A DNA stretch of 64,000 nt from Maridesulfovibrio sp. (GTDB lineage Bacteria > Desulfobacterota > Desulfovibrionia > Desulfovibrionales > Desulfovibrionaceae), in the NCBI RefSeq assembly GCF_963666665.1, contig NZ_OY762999.1:2547501-2611500 (forward strand), given 5' to 3'. Below the pieces are notes generated by a model. The model searched no databases. It was not told the DNA's origin and worked only from the letters and a program-made list of their open reading frames with translations. Position 1 is the stretch's first letter, and the number at the start of each line of letters is the position of its first letter. The position numbers and the translations under genes are program-made. Below, one piece after another: positions 45,054-53,652 of the stretch.

Positions 45054-45860
45054 CTACAGGGCTGTGGGGGTACCCCCACAGCCCTGTTTATGTATTTGGT
45101 TCGGTGTTTTCATTTTCAAACTAAGATGAGGACGTTCAGAATTATATATTTCAATAGACTCTTTTACGAGTGAATTTAACTCATCAAAGCTAGTGCATTT
45201 AACCACCAAAAATTCTTGTTTTAAAATTCCATTTATACGTTCAGCTAACGCATTTTGGTAACAATCATACCCATCTGTCATAGATGGGACCATTTCGGCT
45301 TTCTTGAGTTTGTTTTGATAAATGGACGATGCGTACTGCAATCCACGATCTGAATGGTGGATTGTTTTGTTTCGCGTTTTTCGGTTTTTGATAGCCATAT
45401 CTAAAGCTTTAGTGGTCCCTTCGGCACTAAGATCAGAACTCAAATTGTGACCTACAATTTTTCTGCTAAAAGAGTCTGTGATTAGTGATAGATAGTATGT
45501 TTTATTTAACGTTTTTACGTAAGTTATATCACTAACAAAGACTTCTTCTGAATACTGAGGCTTAAACTCCTTCAATAAATTAGGATGTTTTTTGAGCCAA
45601 TGCTTTGAATTTGTAGTTTTTGTGTAATTTTTTCTTGTTTTTATCAGTAAATGCTCTCTGCGCAATAATGCGAAAAAAGCATCCCGCCCAAGCTTGATTC
45701 CACGAGCTACAAATTTCTCACGCAATAAAAAATAAAGCTTACGCGTTCCCAGCCGAGGCATTCTGGCCCGCAGACTCAAAACAAGTTTCTTTACTTCTTG
45801 GAACTGTTTTTCCCGTACCTTATGGCGTTTTTCAGCCTGATATATCGATTGCCGACTCAC
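45054..45860 (-). CDS. IS3-family transposase OrfB (catalytic part)
   Basis: 268 residues from the GTG at 45860; in the -1 frame it is open further upstream through SACCRQLGV to the slippery site, so the natural product is an OrfAB fusion of about 400 residues. An HTH_21-like N-terminal region (MPRLGTRKLYFLL) precedes the integrase core with the DDE triad: Asp in VSDITYV, Asp in HHSDRGLQYAS and Glu in NALAERINGILKQEF. The C-terminus reads YNSERPHLSLKMKTPNQ, typical of IS3 transposases. Confidence 0.9.
   Translation of the reverse strand: MSRQSIYQAEKRHKVREKQFQEVKKLVLSLRARMPRLGTRKLYFLLREKFVARGIKLGRDAFFALLRREHLLIKTRKNYTKTTNSKHWLKKHPNLLKEFKPQYSEEVFVSDITYVKTLNKTYYLSLITDSFSRKIVGHNLSSDLSAEGTTKALDMAIKNRKTRNKTIHHSDRGLQYASSIYQNKLKKAEMVPSMTDGYDCYQNALAERINGILKQEFLVVKCTSFDELNSLVKESIEIYNSERPHLSLKMKTPNQIHKQGCGGTPTAL
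45056..45087. repeat. Perfect 32-bp palindrome at the orfB stop codon
   Basis: ACAGGGCTGTGGGGGT followed directly by its reverse complement, 16 bp each arm, no loop base. It encodes the last residues and stop of OrfB (CGGTPTAL) and lies about 36 bases from the left IS end. In RNA it would fold into a very strong hairpin. Confidence 0.85.
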
Positions 45861-45889
45861 CCCGAGCTGTCTACAGCAAGCAGATAAAC

Positions 45890-46288
45890 TTATTTGCTTT
45901 GTTTCCTGAAGACCTCGTGCAGCTCGGGGGTAAGTTTTTTTCTTATGGAAGTACCCAGTTCTCTGTCAGAAATATCAATCATTTCGTTGAGAAGCATAGT
46001 TTTGATCTTCTCTTCCTGAAGCTCTTTTTCAAGACGCTTAATCTTTTGTGCTGGAGTCTCTTTGGATTTTGGCATTCTTTTCTGATGTACCATTGGCTTG
46101 CTCCAGTCAAGGCTGCCATGTTTACGAAGCCACTTTAAAACAGTGCTGCGACCTTGGATTCCATAGGCCCTTTGGGCCTGCTTGTAGGTCATTTCACCCT
46201 TTTCAACTAATGCCACAACGGACAATTTAAAGCCCATTGTGTAGTCCCGCTGAGTACGCTTTACTCTTTGAGTTTCTTCCTTTTTCAT
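45890..46288 (-). CDS. IS3-family transposase OrfA (DNA-binding part)
   Basis: 132 residues. The N-terminal half is an HTH domain (YTMGFKLSVVALVEKGEMTYKQAQRAYGI), followed by a leucine-zipper-like coiled coil (KIKRLEKELQEEKIKTMLLNEM). In IS3 elements OrfA binds the terminal repeats and regulates OrfAB. It ends 29 bases before the orfB GTG. Confidence 0.88.
   Translation of the reverse strand: MKKEETQRVKRTQRDYTMGFKLSVVALVEKGEMTYKQAQRAYGIQGRSTVLKWLRKHGSLDWSKPMVHQKRMPKSKETPAQKIKRLEKELQEEKIKTMLLNEMIDISDRELGTSIRKKLTPELHEVFRKQSK
45935..45941 (-). promoter_or_regulatory. Programmed -1 frameshift slippery site in orfA
   Basis: In the orfA frame the codons read AGA AAA AAA CTT, giving the heptamer A_AAA_AAA. 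After a -1 slip the frame is open without a stop through the orfB start, producing OrfAB. The motif is the standard type for IS3 elements. Confidence 0.75.
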
Positions 46289-46337
46289 AAAATAGGTCCT
46301 TTGGGTGTAAACCTATTTCAGGACGGGACAGAGAAAA

Positions 46338-46372
46338 CAAAAAGGCCGCGTTCCCCATGGAAACGCGGCCTT
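46338..46372 (-). terminator. Intrinsic terminator after purL
   Basis: Minus strand AAGGCCGCGTTTCC, short loop, GGGGAACGCGGCCTT with TTTTTG after it. It lies 23 bases beyond the purL stop and 12 bases from the IS boundary. Confidence 0.85.
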
Positions 46373-46394
46373 CAATTCTTATTTAACTATCCGG

Positions 46395-49373
46395 CTACCA
46401 GTTCAAGGTTTCCTTGAAAGCGGTAGCAAGTTCTTCGGTCTTACAACGAATAATACCGGTAGAACCTTCCATGAGGCCGAATGAGTTGCCGCCCACGGTC
46501 ATACCGATGCGCTTGCAGATCTGACCTGCGAAGAGTTCCTCGAACTTGCCGGCATTCTCAGGAGCCACGGTCACTGCAAAACGTGATGCGGACTCACTGT
46601 AGAGCACGGACAAGGTGGACATGCCGTATTCGGTGGGTACGGAGCGAAGGTCAACTTCACAACCGATACGTCCGCCAAGTGACATCTCGGCAAGGGCAAC
46701 ACCCAGACCACCGTCGGAAAGGTCGTGGCAGGAGCTTACCAAACGCTGGCGCATGGCCTGGTTAAGGGTCATGTAGCGGGCCTTAGCGGTGAGAGCTTCA
46801 ACATGAGGAACTTTGTCATGGACAAAGTTAAGCTGGGAAGCAATCTCAGAACCGCCCATTTCGTCACGGGTCAGGCCGAGCACATAAATGAACTCACCGG
46901 GCTTCTTAAAGTCGGAAGTCACGCACATATTGATGTCCGGGACAATACCAACAGTGGAGAAGAGTACGGTCGGCGGGATGGAAATTTTCACGCCACCGCC
47001 CTTGTAGTCGTTCTTCATGGAGTCCTTACCGGAAATGCAGGGCACTCCGAAAGCACGGCAGAAGTGTGACAGAGCCTGGTTTGCACGGACAAGCTGTGCC
47101 AGCTTGTAGTGGCCGTCAGGAGTGGATTCGGACTGAACCGGATCACACCAGCAGAAGTTATCGATACCGGCCATGTGGGTGATGTCGCCACCGACAGCAA
47201 CTGCGTTACGGATAGCTTCGTCAACTGCGTTGGCCATCATCCAGTAGGTATCGAGATCGGAGAATTTAGGGCAGATACCGTGTGATACGACCAGACCTTT
47301 ATCATCATCAAAGTCAGGACGAAGCACACCTGCATCAGCGGGACCGTCTTCCTCTTCACCAACCAGAGGCTTGACCACACTGCGGCCCTGCACTTCATGG
47401 TCATACTGACGGATAACATATTCCTTGCTGCAGATATTCAGACGTCCGAGCATATCTTTAAGCAGCCCGGTATGGTCAGCAACTTCCGGCTCACCGGTAA
47501 ATTCAATTTCAGGACGTTCCCAGACAGCTTTAAGCTGCATCTGGGGCACGCCGTCATGCAGAAACTCCATACGCAGGCAGGCAACAGGCTTCTCGCCGTA
47601 ACGAATGTTGTAGAGGCCGCTGTCGGTGTAAGTACCGAGGGCAGTAGCTTCCACATCCATTTCATCGGCAAGGGCCATGAACTCGTTCAGCTTTTCCGGC
47701 GGAACAGCGAGAGTCATGCGCTCCTGAGCTTCGGAAACAAGGATTTCCCAAGGCTTGAGGCCGTCATACTTGAGCGGAGCCTTGGCGAGGTCGAGATCAC
47801 AACCGCCGCTGTCCTCGGCCATTTCACCGACAGATGAAGACAAGCCGCCTGCACCGTTATCGGTTATGGCGTTGTACAGGCCCATATCACGGGCGCGCAT
47901 CAGGCAGTCGTACATCTTACGCTGGGTGATGGGGTCACCGATCTGGACCGCTGTTGCCGGGGAACCTTCATGCAGTTCCTCAGAGGAAAAGGTTGCACCG
48001 TGAATACCGTCCTTACCGATACGACCACCGGTCATAACGATGATGTCACCGGGCATGGCTTTCTTCTCGTGACTGAGGCGACCTGCGGATTCAACAGGCA
48101 TGGTGCCGACAGTTCCGCAGTAAACCAGCGGCTTACCGAGATAGCGTTCATCGAAAACAATGGAGCCGTTTACAGTGGGAACACCGGATTTGTTACCACC
48201 GTGCTCAACACCTTCACGCACGCCTTCAAATACGCGGCGGGGATGCAGCAGACGAGGAGGCAGTTCTCCTTCATGGAAGGGAGAAGCAAAGCAGAAAACA
48301 TCAGTGTTGCAGAGAAGGTTTGCACCCAGTCCGGTACCCATGGGGTCACGGTTAACACCGACAATCCCGGTCAGCGCTCCGCCGTAGGGGTCCAGAGCGG
48401 AAGGACTGTTGTGAGTCTCCATTTTAACGCAGACATTGAGCTTGTCGTTAAATTTGATAACACCTGCGTTATCCTTGAACACGGACAGACAGAAATCATC
48501 TTCGCCCTTTTCAGCGCGGATTTCCTTGGTGGTGTTCATGATGCAGGTTTTGTAAAGACTGTCCACAGTGGAGGAAACCCCGGTTTCCTTGTTTTCGTAC
48601 TCAATCTTTGAGCTGAAAATCTTATGCTTGCAGTGCTCGGACCAAGTCTGGGCCAGAGCTTCAAGCTCAGCATCGGTAGGCTGGGCGGTAAGTCCCATTT
48701 CCTCACGCTGCTTAACCACTTCAGGATCAGCATAGTAATTACGGATGCAGTGGAATTCCTCAAGACTGAGGGCAAGGGTATTCTCACGGCTGAAGGCCAT
48801 CATTTCGTCATCGGACATGGCAGCGAGATCAATAACCGCTACCTCGTCACTGGCCTTACCGGTAACCCGTGCAGCCTTGGCTTCGAATCCCGGAGACTTG
48901 ACCCACTCATCTGCGGAACGGATTTCGTAACGCTGGATGAGTTCGTTAGCCAGCAGGTCTTTGGCTATATGGCTGACCTGCTCAAGACCGAGGTCTTCGG
49001 CAAAAAGGTACTGAGTGGAGGTGTATACTTTTACCGCCTCAACATCAGCAGAATCGGTAACCAGAATAACGGATTCCTTGGCAGTACGACCTTCGTTGTC
49101 AGTAACGCCGGGACGGAAGCCCACTTCAAGGTTCCAAGCGAAATCCTTGGCCAGCGGCTCCAGCGAAGGAGTATGCAGGACCGGGTCGTGCAAAACGCCC
49201 AGCTCCAGAACCTTTTCGATTTCGTCTTTTTCAAGACCTTCTACAGTATATACCTTGATGGTCCGGACTTCACCGGCATCAATACCGAGTTCTTCTTTGA
49301 TCTTATTGGAAACTTTATGACCGTGGACATCACGGACATGGTCTTTAAGTGCGACCTCGACACGCCAGAGCAT
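46395..49373 (-). CDS. purL: Phosphoribosylformylglycinamidine synthase (PurS-PurL fused)
   Basis: 992 residues. The N-terminal ~200 residues contain PurS-like segments (MLWRVEVALKDHVRDVHG), followed by the PurL catalytic core: QTWSEHCKHKIF, METHNSPSALDPYGGA, TDNGAGGLSSSVGEMAED and SGKDSMKND. No C-terminal glutaminase is fused, so a separate PurQ is needed. It makes FGAM from FGAR with ATP and glutamine-derived ammonia in purine synthesis. It is the last gene of a closely spaced run (gap 32 bp from the gene before). Ribosome binding site GAGGAG. Confidence 0.93.
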   Translation of the reverse strand: MLWRVEVALKDHVRDVHGHKVSNKIKEELGIDAGEVRTIKVYTVEGLEKDEIEKVLELGVLHDPVLHTPSLEPLAKDFAWNLEVGFRPGVTDNEGRTAKESVILVTDSADVEAVKVYTSTQYLFAEDLGLEQVSHIAKDLLANELIQRYEIRSADEWVKSPGFEAKAARVTGKASDEVAVIDLAAMSDDEMMAFSRENTLALSLEEFHCIRNYYADPEVVKQREEMGLTAQPTDAELEALAQTWSEHCKHKIFSSKIEYENKETGVSSTVDSLYKTCIMNTTKEIRAEKGEDDFCLSVFKDNAGVIKFNDKLNVCVKMETHNSPSALDPYGGALTGIVGVNRDPMGTGLGANLLCNTDVFCFASPFHEGELPPRLLHPRRVFEGVREGVEHGGNKSGVPTVNGSIVFDERYLGKPLVYCGTVGTMPVESAGRLSHEKKAMPGDIIVMTGGRIGKDGIHGATFSSEELHEGSPATAVQIGDPITQRKMYDCLMRARDMGLYNAITDNGAGGLSSSVGEMAEDSGGCDLDLAKAPLKYDGLKPWEILVSEAQERMTLAVPPEKLNEFMALADEMDVEATALGTYTDSGLYNIRYGEKPVACLRMEFLHDGVPQMQLKAVWERPEIEFTGEPEVADHTGLLKDMLGRLNICSKEYVIRQYDHEVQGRSVVKPLVGEEEDGPADAGVLRPDFDDDKGLVVSHGICPKFSDLDTYWMMANAVDEAIRNAVAVGGDITHMAGIDNFCWCDPVQSESTPDGHYKLAQLVRANQALSHFCRAFGVPCISGKDSMKNDYKGGGVKISIPPTVLFSTVGIVPDINMCVTSDFKKPGEFIYVLGLTRDEMGGSEIASQLNFVHDKVPHVEALTAKARYMTLNQAMRQRLVSSCHDLSDGGLGVALAEMSLGGRIGCEVDLRSVPTEYGMSTLSVLYSESASRFAVTVAPENAGKFEELFAGQICKRIGMTVGGNSFGLMEGSTGIIRCKTEELATAFKETLNW

Positions 49374-49405
49374 GGCTATCTCCTCTTAATGATTAAAGTC
49401 TGGAC

Positions 49406-51892
49406 CTATTTGGCCCAGACCAGTACATTTCCGCCCAAATCCTTGGCTTCATATGTAGCTTTGTCAACGCGGTTCAACATGCTGACGGAAGTATCCCCTT
49501 CCTTGAGCACGGTAAGCCCCCCGCTGATTGTGACCTTACCAGAAAATTTCTTCTCCACCCGGAGCCTGATTCTGTTGCCTATTTTTTCAAGAGCCTCAGC
49601 CCGGACTTCGGTGACAATCACCCCGAACTCATCCCCTCCGTAGCGACAGGGAAAATCCATACCTGAGCGAAGTTCATTGCGCAGGATATCTCCCACGCCC
49701 TTAAGAACCTCATCTCCGACCTGATGCCCTTCATTGTCATTAACAGCCTTAAAACCATCCAGATCAAAGAAAAGCAAACCTACCGGACGTCCGGTCCGCC
49801 TGCTGCGATTAATTTCGCGGGCCATCAGGGTGTTGAACTGGGTATGGTTGAATAGATCGGTCAGACCATCAAATATAGCCTGCCGTTTGAGCTTGTCTTC
49901 CAATCTGCGGATAGCAGTCAGATCACGGGCAACAATAAGACTCTTCTCCCCTGATCCGGCAAGTTTGCTGACAACAAACTCAAAAGGTCTTCCGGCTGTA
50001 TCGGTCCTTTTCAAAAGGACTTCAACCACAGTTTTATCCCGCTCAAAAATATCAGGCCCCCAGCGACCGGTAAATGTTTCGCTGGGAGAAGCAATATCAA
50101 AAATATTACGACCCAAAAATATCTTTGAAAAACGTGAAGATGCATAAGTAATGTTTCCGCGTCTATCCACGGTAAGCACTACATCGCGCATGGAATCAAC
50201 AAGCCCTTCAAGAAAATCTCGCTGCTTAAGAGCCTGAATCTGACTCTCGGACATTTCCCTGATGTCTTCCATGACCACTGAAATCAGAGGCTCTCCACCA
50301 CGGGTCTGCTTGTAAGCCGAGACATAAAGACAAGCATCACGAGGCATTCCCCCGGTCCTGAGGCTTACACAGATGATCTTGCTGAAAGATTTTTTAGCCT
50401 CGTCATCGATAAAAAACTTCCAACTTACACCAAGCCCTGCACCGAGACCGAGTTTGAAAAGATCATTGAAATTTTTAGTACCTGAGATAGAAGCCCCGCC
50501 AAGCAAGCGGATCATTGCCTCATTCATATCGATTAAATCGCCCTGAGAATCCAGGCTGGCAACACCCAAAGGCAAGGTGTCCAGAGTCTCGGCACGATCT
50601 TCAATCAAATGCTGCTTGGCGCAGTAATGCTCATAAGCCTGACCGATGAACCGAAAATAAAGTTTAAGGTTCTTTCTATCTTCAGACTTAATATTCTTGG
50701 AATTGAATCTAAACCTGCCGAACAAAATCTTCCGGCTGACAATATCTTCCCCATCCCCGCGCTTCTGCCACGGTATTTCATCGGCAGCGCAATTTGTTGC
50801 CGCCAACTCAAGACCGCTATCTTCAGCAACACGGTAAAATTTAAATTTATCCGTATGTGGAGACTTGAGAGCCAGCTCCCAATTGATAATATCCCAGCTC
50901 AACTTGAGATGTCGGCCTATTATCCGGGCAATGGAATCTATCCCGCCTTCAGCAGTGAGAAGTTCCAAACTCAGAAAATAACTGGATTGCAGACTTTTTA
51001 TGGAATGATTGTAAAAGTTGGCATCCCCGCCATCCTCAGAAATGCCGAGAATCTTGAGCATGGATTGAAATTTTGTACGACAGACCTCCCTGAACCCCTC
51101 AATGGCTTCCTCATCCATATCAAGGGAACGCTGTAACTGAACTTCAAATTGCAGAACATTAAAGGGAGCGGAATTACTGCCTAACTCTAGTTCAGCCCAT
51201 CTCGTAGCGAGAATAACTGCCTGAGTAGGGATATCAAAAGTATCTATCTCATCAATGGCGTGATGATGCTGCAATGAAGGACAATTGAGGGTGTCCATCT
51301 TCCAACGGGTTAAAAGGAGTTGGCTGAGAGCACCATGATTCATACCCCATATTTCAGTCTCGATATCGGACTGACCGGGACCTGATCTGGTAACCGAATC
51401 TTTCGAAATTTCATCCGGCAACTCTCCCGGAGCGGCACAACGCAGGAAAAACAGGGAGATATCCTTCAGTAAGCAGCAAAGGTAAACTTTATCCGCTTGC
51501 TCAGGACAGATTCGAGAGGCAATAAGCTGAGCAGAAATAGCCCCCCAGACGGTAAGCATCCAGTCATTATATATTTTGTAGTCATCCAGTTCCATGTGCT
51601 TACAGATATGCTTTTGATAAGTCACCGTGACTGCCAGATTAAGCAGTTCACGGGTGCCAAGCACAACAGCAGCTCTTTTGAAATCTGAAATTTCCTGAGA
51701 AAGACCGTAAAATGGGGAATTGACGAGGTTAAGAATGGTTGTTGAAAGAGCCGGGTCCATACTGATAATTTTACCCAGCACGGCAAAATCAGGCTCAGGC
51801 TTGCAGGCCTCCTGCATCAACTGAAGCATGACCGGAGGAAAGCTGAGTTTCATCATCAATCGTGGTGATTCAAGAATATCATCCAGACTCAT
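49406..51892 (-). CDS. HDOD-PAS-GGDEF signalling protein
   Basis: 828 residues. HDOD domain (about 1-210: FPPVMLQLMQEA, DPALSTTILNLVNSPFYGL), a middle region, a PAS-like domain (about 440-560), a second PAS-like segment (about 570-660: MRDVVLTVDRRGNITYASSRF) and a C-terminal GGDEF (about 670-828) with FFDLDGFKAVNDNEGHQVGDEV and active GGDEF. A canonical RxxD inhibition site is not seen at the usual position. It should be a diguanylate cyclase whose N-terminal HDOD may bind partners. It lies 28 bases after ispB and 32 before purL. Confidence 0.88.
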   Translation of the reverse strand: MSLDDILESPRLMMKLSFPPVMLQLMQEACKPEPDFAVLGKIISMDPALSTTILNLVNSPFYGLSQEISDFKRAAVVLGTRELLNLAVTVTYQKHICKHMELDDYKIYNDWMLTVWGAISAQLIASRICPEQADKVYLCCLLKDISLFFLRCAAPGELPDEISKDSVTRSGPGQSDIETEIWGMNHGALSQLLLTRWKMDTLNCPSLQHHHAIDEIDTFDIPTQAVILATRWAELELGSNSAPFNVLQFEVQLQRSLDMDEEAIEGFREVCRTKFQSMLKILGISEDGGDANFYNHSIKSLQSSYFLSLELLTAEGGIDSIARIIGRHLKLSWDIINWELALKSPHTDKFKFYRVAEDSGLELAATNCAADEIPWQKRGDGEDIVSRKILFGRFRFNSKNIKSEDRKNLKLYFRFIGQAYEHYCAKQHLIEDRAETLDTLPLGVASLDSQGDLIDMNEAMIRLLGGASISGTKNFNDLFKLGLGAGLGVSWKFFIDDEAKKSFSKIICVSLRTGGMPRDACLYVSAYKQTRGGEPLISVVMEDIREMSESQIQALKQRDFLEGLVDSMRDVVLTVDRRGNITYASSRFSKIFLGRNIFDIASPSETFTGRWGPDIFERDKTVVEVLLKRTDTAGRPFEFVVSKLAGSGEKSLIVARDLTAIRRLEDKLKRQAIFDGLTDLFNHTQFNTLMAREINRSRRTGRPVGLLFFDLDGFKAVNDNEGHQVGDEVLKGVGDILRNELRSGMDFPCRYGGDEFGVIVTEVRAEALEKIGNRIRLRVEKKFSGKVTISGGLTVLKEGDTSVSMLNRVDKATYEAKDLGGNVLVWAK

Positions 51893-51920
51893 AGCTACAG
51901 CTCCTCTCCATTAGTCTCAC

Positions 51921-52889
51921 CTATTTTTTCCGGGTCAGCACAAAATCAGCTGCCTGCTTAAGCACCTGCTTTTCTTCACCTTCAGGAAGCGGGTCCAGAC
52001 ACGATTTGGCTTTTTCAACATATTCAGCTGCATAGGTTCTGGTTCTGGCTCCCAACCCGTGCTTTCTGATTTCAGCAAGCACATGATCACGTTTCTCATC
52101 CGAAATGGTATGGCTTTTAATTTCAGCAAGCAACAACTCTGCTTCATTGTCTTGTAGCATTTCAAGATAAAGAATCAAAGGTAAAGTAATCTTACCTTCT
52201 TTAATATCTCCGCCTTCAGGCTTGCCGGTATCATCAGAAGGGGATTCATAATCAAGAGCATCGTCAACAAGCTGGAAAGCTATCCCCATATTCAAACCGA
52301 AGTTACCGACGGCATCTTCCATCGCGCGATCATCGGAAGCAAGAATAGCTCCAAGACGGCAAGAGGTTTCAATCAGACGGGCAGTCTTACCGATAATGAT
52401 ATCCATATAGGTATCACGATTCATCAGCGGTTCTGAAATGTGGGCTATTTCAAGAATCTCACCCTCAACAGTCGCCATGATCCCGGAAGCGAGTACGGAA
52501 CTGATCCGGGACTTACCGTAATCAGCACCGATCTTGTTGGCCAGAGCCAGCAAGACATCTCCGGCAAGTATAGTTTCGGTGGTACCGTAAACCAGATGCG
52601 AAGCCTCTACGCCACGGCGCAAGTCGGCATCATCTAAAATATCGTCATGAAGAAGGGTCGCGGCATGGAGGATTTCCAAAGAACCGGCCAGAGGATAGAT
52701 ATCATCTTTCCCGTAGCCCAATCCCCGGGCGGAAAGAATTGTCAACACCGGGCGAATCCTCTTTCCCGGCGCAAGCAGCACGTGTCTGGCTACATCCTTC
52801 ACCAGCCCCTCAAGCTTAGAAATTTCCTCATCGAGGAAACCGTTGATAAGAGGCAGTTCCTTTTTAAAATAGGCTAATAACTCAATCAT
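51921..52889 (-). CDS. ispB: Polyprenyl diphosphate synthase (octaprenyl-type)
   Basis: 322 residues, the usual size of trans-prenyl synthases. First Asp-rich motif LLHDDILDDADLRRG, second QLVDDALDYESPSDDTGK, and the substrate segment PGKRIRPVL. It extends FPP with IPP to the menaquinone side chain. The ATG at 52889 (MIELLAYFKK) is chosen as the family N-terminus; the 37 upstream codons look non-coding and would overlap mqnB. It lies 50 bases after mqnB, so ring synthesis and tail synthesis are next to each other. Confidence 0.9.
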   Translation of the reverse strand: MIELLAYFKKELPLINGFLDEEISKLEGLVKDVARHVLLAPGKRIRPVLTILSARGLGYGKDDIYPLAGSLEILHAATLLHDDILDDADLRRGVEASHLVYGTTETILAGDVLLALANKIGADYGKSRISSVLASGIMATVEGEILEIAHISEPLMNRDTYMDIIIGKTARLIETSCRLGAILASDDRAMEDAVGNFGLNMGIAFQLVDDALDYESPSDDTGKPEGGDIKEGKITLPLILYLEMLQDNEAELLLAEIKSHTISDEKRDHVLAEIRKHGLGARTRTYAAEYVEKAKSCLDPLPEGEEKQVLKQAADFVLTRKK

Positions 52890-52939
52890 CCGCGTATGAA
52901 TTATCCCGGTTGCGAAAGAACAAGAACAGTTTTGGGAAA

Positions 52940-53638
52940 TCACCTGACCAGAGCTGAGCAGACCCGCCCCAACTCGGCAAGGGCTCCACGCAAATCCCAA
53001 TCATTACTATCTCTTGATCCTACAAGGTTCGAAACAGTCCGCACCTGACATAGCCCCACCCCGACAAGGGCGCACACATACGCAGCCGCAAAACCTTCCA
53101 TATTTTCTAAATCCGCTCCATATCTCTTTACATATGCAGCGGCTCCCTCAGCCGTGGCGGTCACCCCGCTCACGGTCAAAGACACAGCTTCGGGCAGTTT
53201 TTCAAATCGGTCAAGTCCTGATTCAAAAAGACTTTTTCCGGAACATAGCTCTACTTCGTTCCAGACCGGCTGTCCGTCAATCTCCGCAAGGCTGAATCCC
53301 AGGCCTTTAGGGTCTACATGCTCACCAGTTTTCAACCCGTACTCGGGCCAGACTTCTTTACTTACCACACAGGCGGAACAAAGAGGGAAGCGGTCAGGAT
53401 TGAATGTCCCGGCAATTCCAGCCAGCACAACGATACCCACATCGTTTCCCGCCAAAGCCCGCCCGAGGGCGAAAGATATATTTATTACTCCGATTCCGGT
53501 AACCAGCAACAGCCCGGGACGAGTACCGAACATGAACTCCACAGGCTTGCCCTGCTCCAAGCGAGGCAGCTTGCAGACTCCACCCAGTGCGGCCTTCATC
53601 TCCTTGGCCGTTGCCGTTACAAAAAGAATCGGTTTCAT
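52940..53638 (-). CDS. mqnB: Futalosine hydrolase MqnB
   Basis: 232 residues of the nucleoside phosphorylase/5'-methylthioadenosine nucleosidase fold: TGIGVINISFALGRAL, VVLAGIAGTFN and the distinctive C-terminal segment ENMEGFAAAYVCA..., RTVSNLVGSRD with its Glu and Asp. MqnB removes hypoxanthine from futalosine in the alternative menaquinone pathway used by many anaerobes. Assignment over MTA/SAH nucleosidase follows SNLVGSRD and the adjacent prenyl synthase. ATG at 53638 is preferred; TTG at 53647 would almost touch the previous gene's stop. Confidence 0.85.
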   Translation of the reverse strand: MKPILFVTATAKEMKAALGGVCKLPRLEQGKPVEFMFGTRPGLLLVTGIGVINISFALGRALAGNDVGIVVLAGIAGTFNPDRFPLCSACVVSKEVWPEYGLKTGEHVDPKGLGFSLAEIDGQPVWNEVELCSGKSLFESGLDRFEKLPEAVSLTVSGVTATAEGAAAYVKRYGADLENMEGFAAAYVCALVGVGLCQVRTVSNLVGSRDSNDWDLRGALAELGRVCSALVR

Positions 53639-53652
53639 CGACTTCAAGGAGG

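Larger units (their letters stand above)
45020..46326 (-). mobile_element. IS3-family insertion sequence (IS150-like)
   Basis: About 1.31 kb. Imperfect terminal inverted repeats share the pattern CCGTCCTRAAATAGRTTKAC: left end from 45020, right end to 46326 on the other strand. It contains orfA and orfB in the -1 arrangement of IS3 elements. I see no clear 3-4 bp target duplication at these ends, so the exact boundary is uncertain by a few bases. It lies just outside the purL terminator and does not break a gene. Both ORFs and the frameshift motif look intact, so it may be active. Confidence 0.85.

Noticed and set aside
51921..53000. Longer N-terminus for the prenyl synthase from 53000
   Set aside because: The extra 37 codons overlap mqnB and are unlike any prenyl synthase N-terminus.
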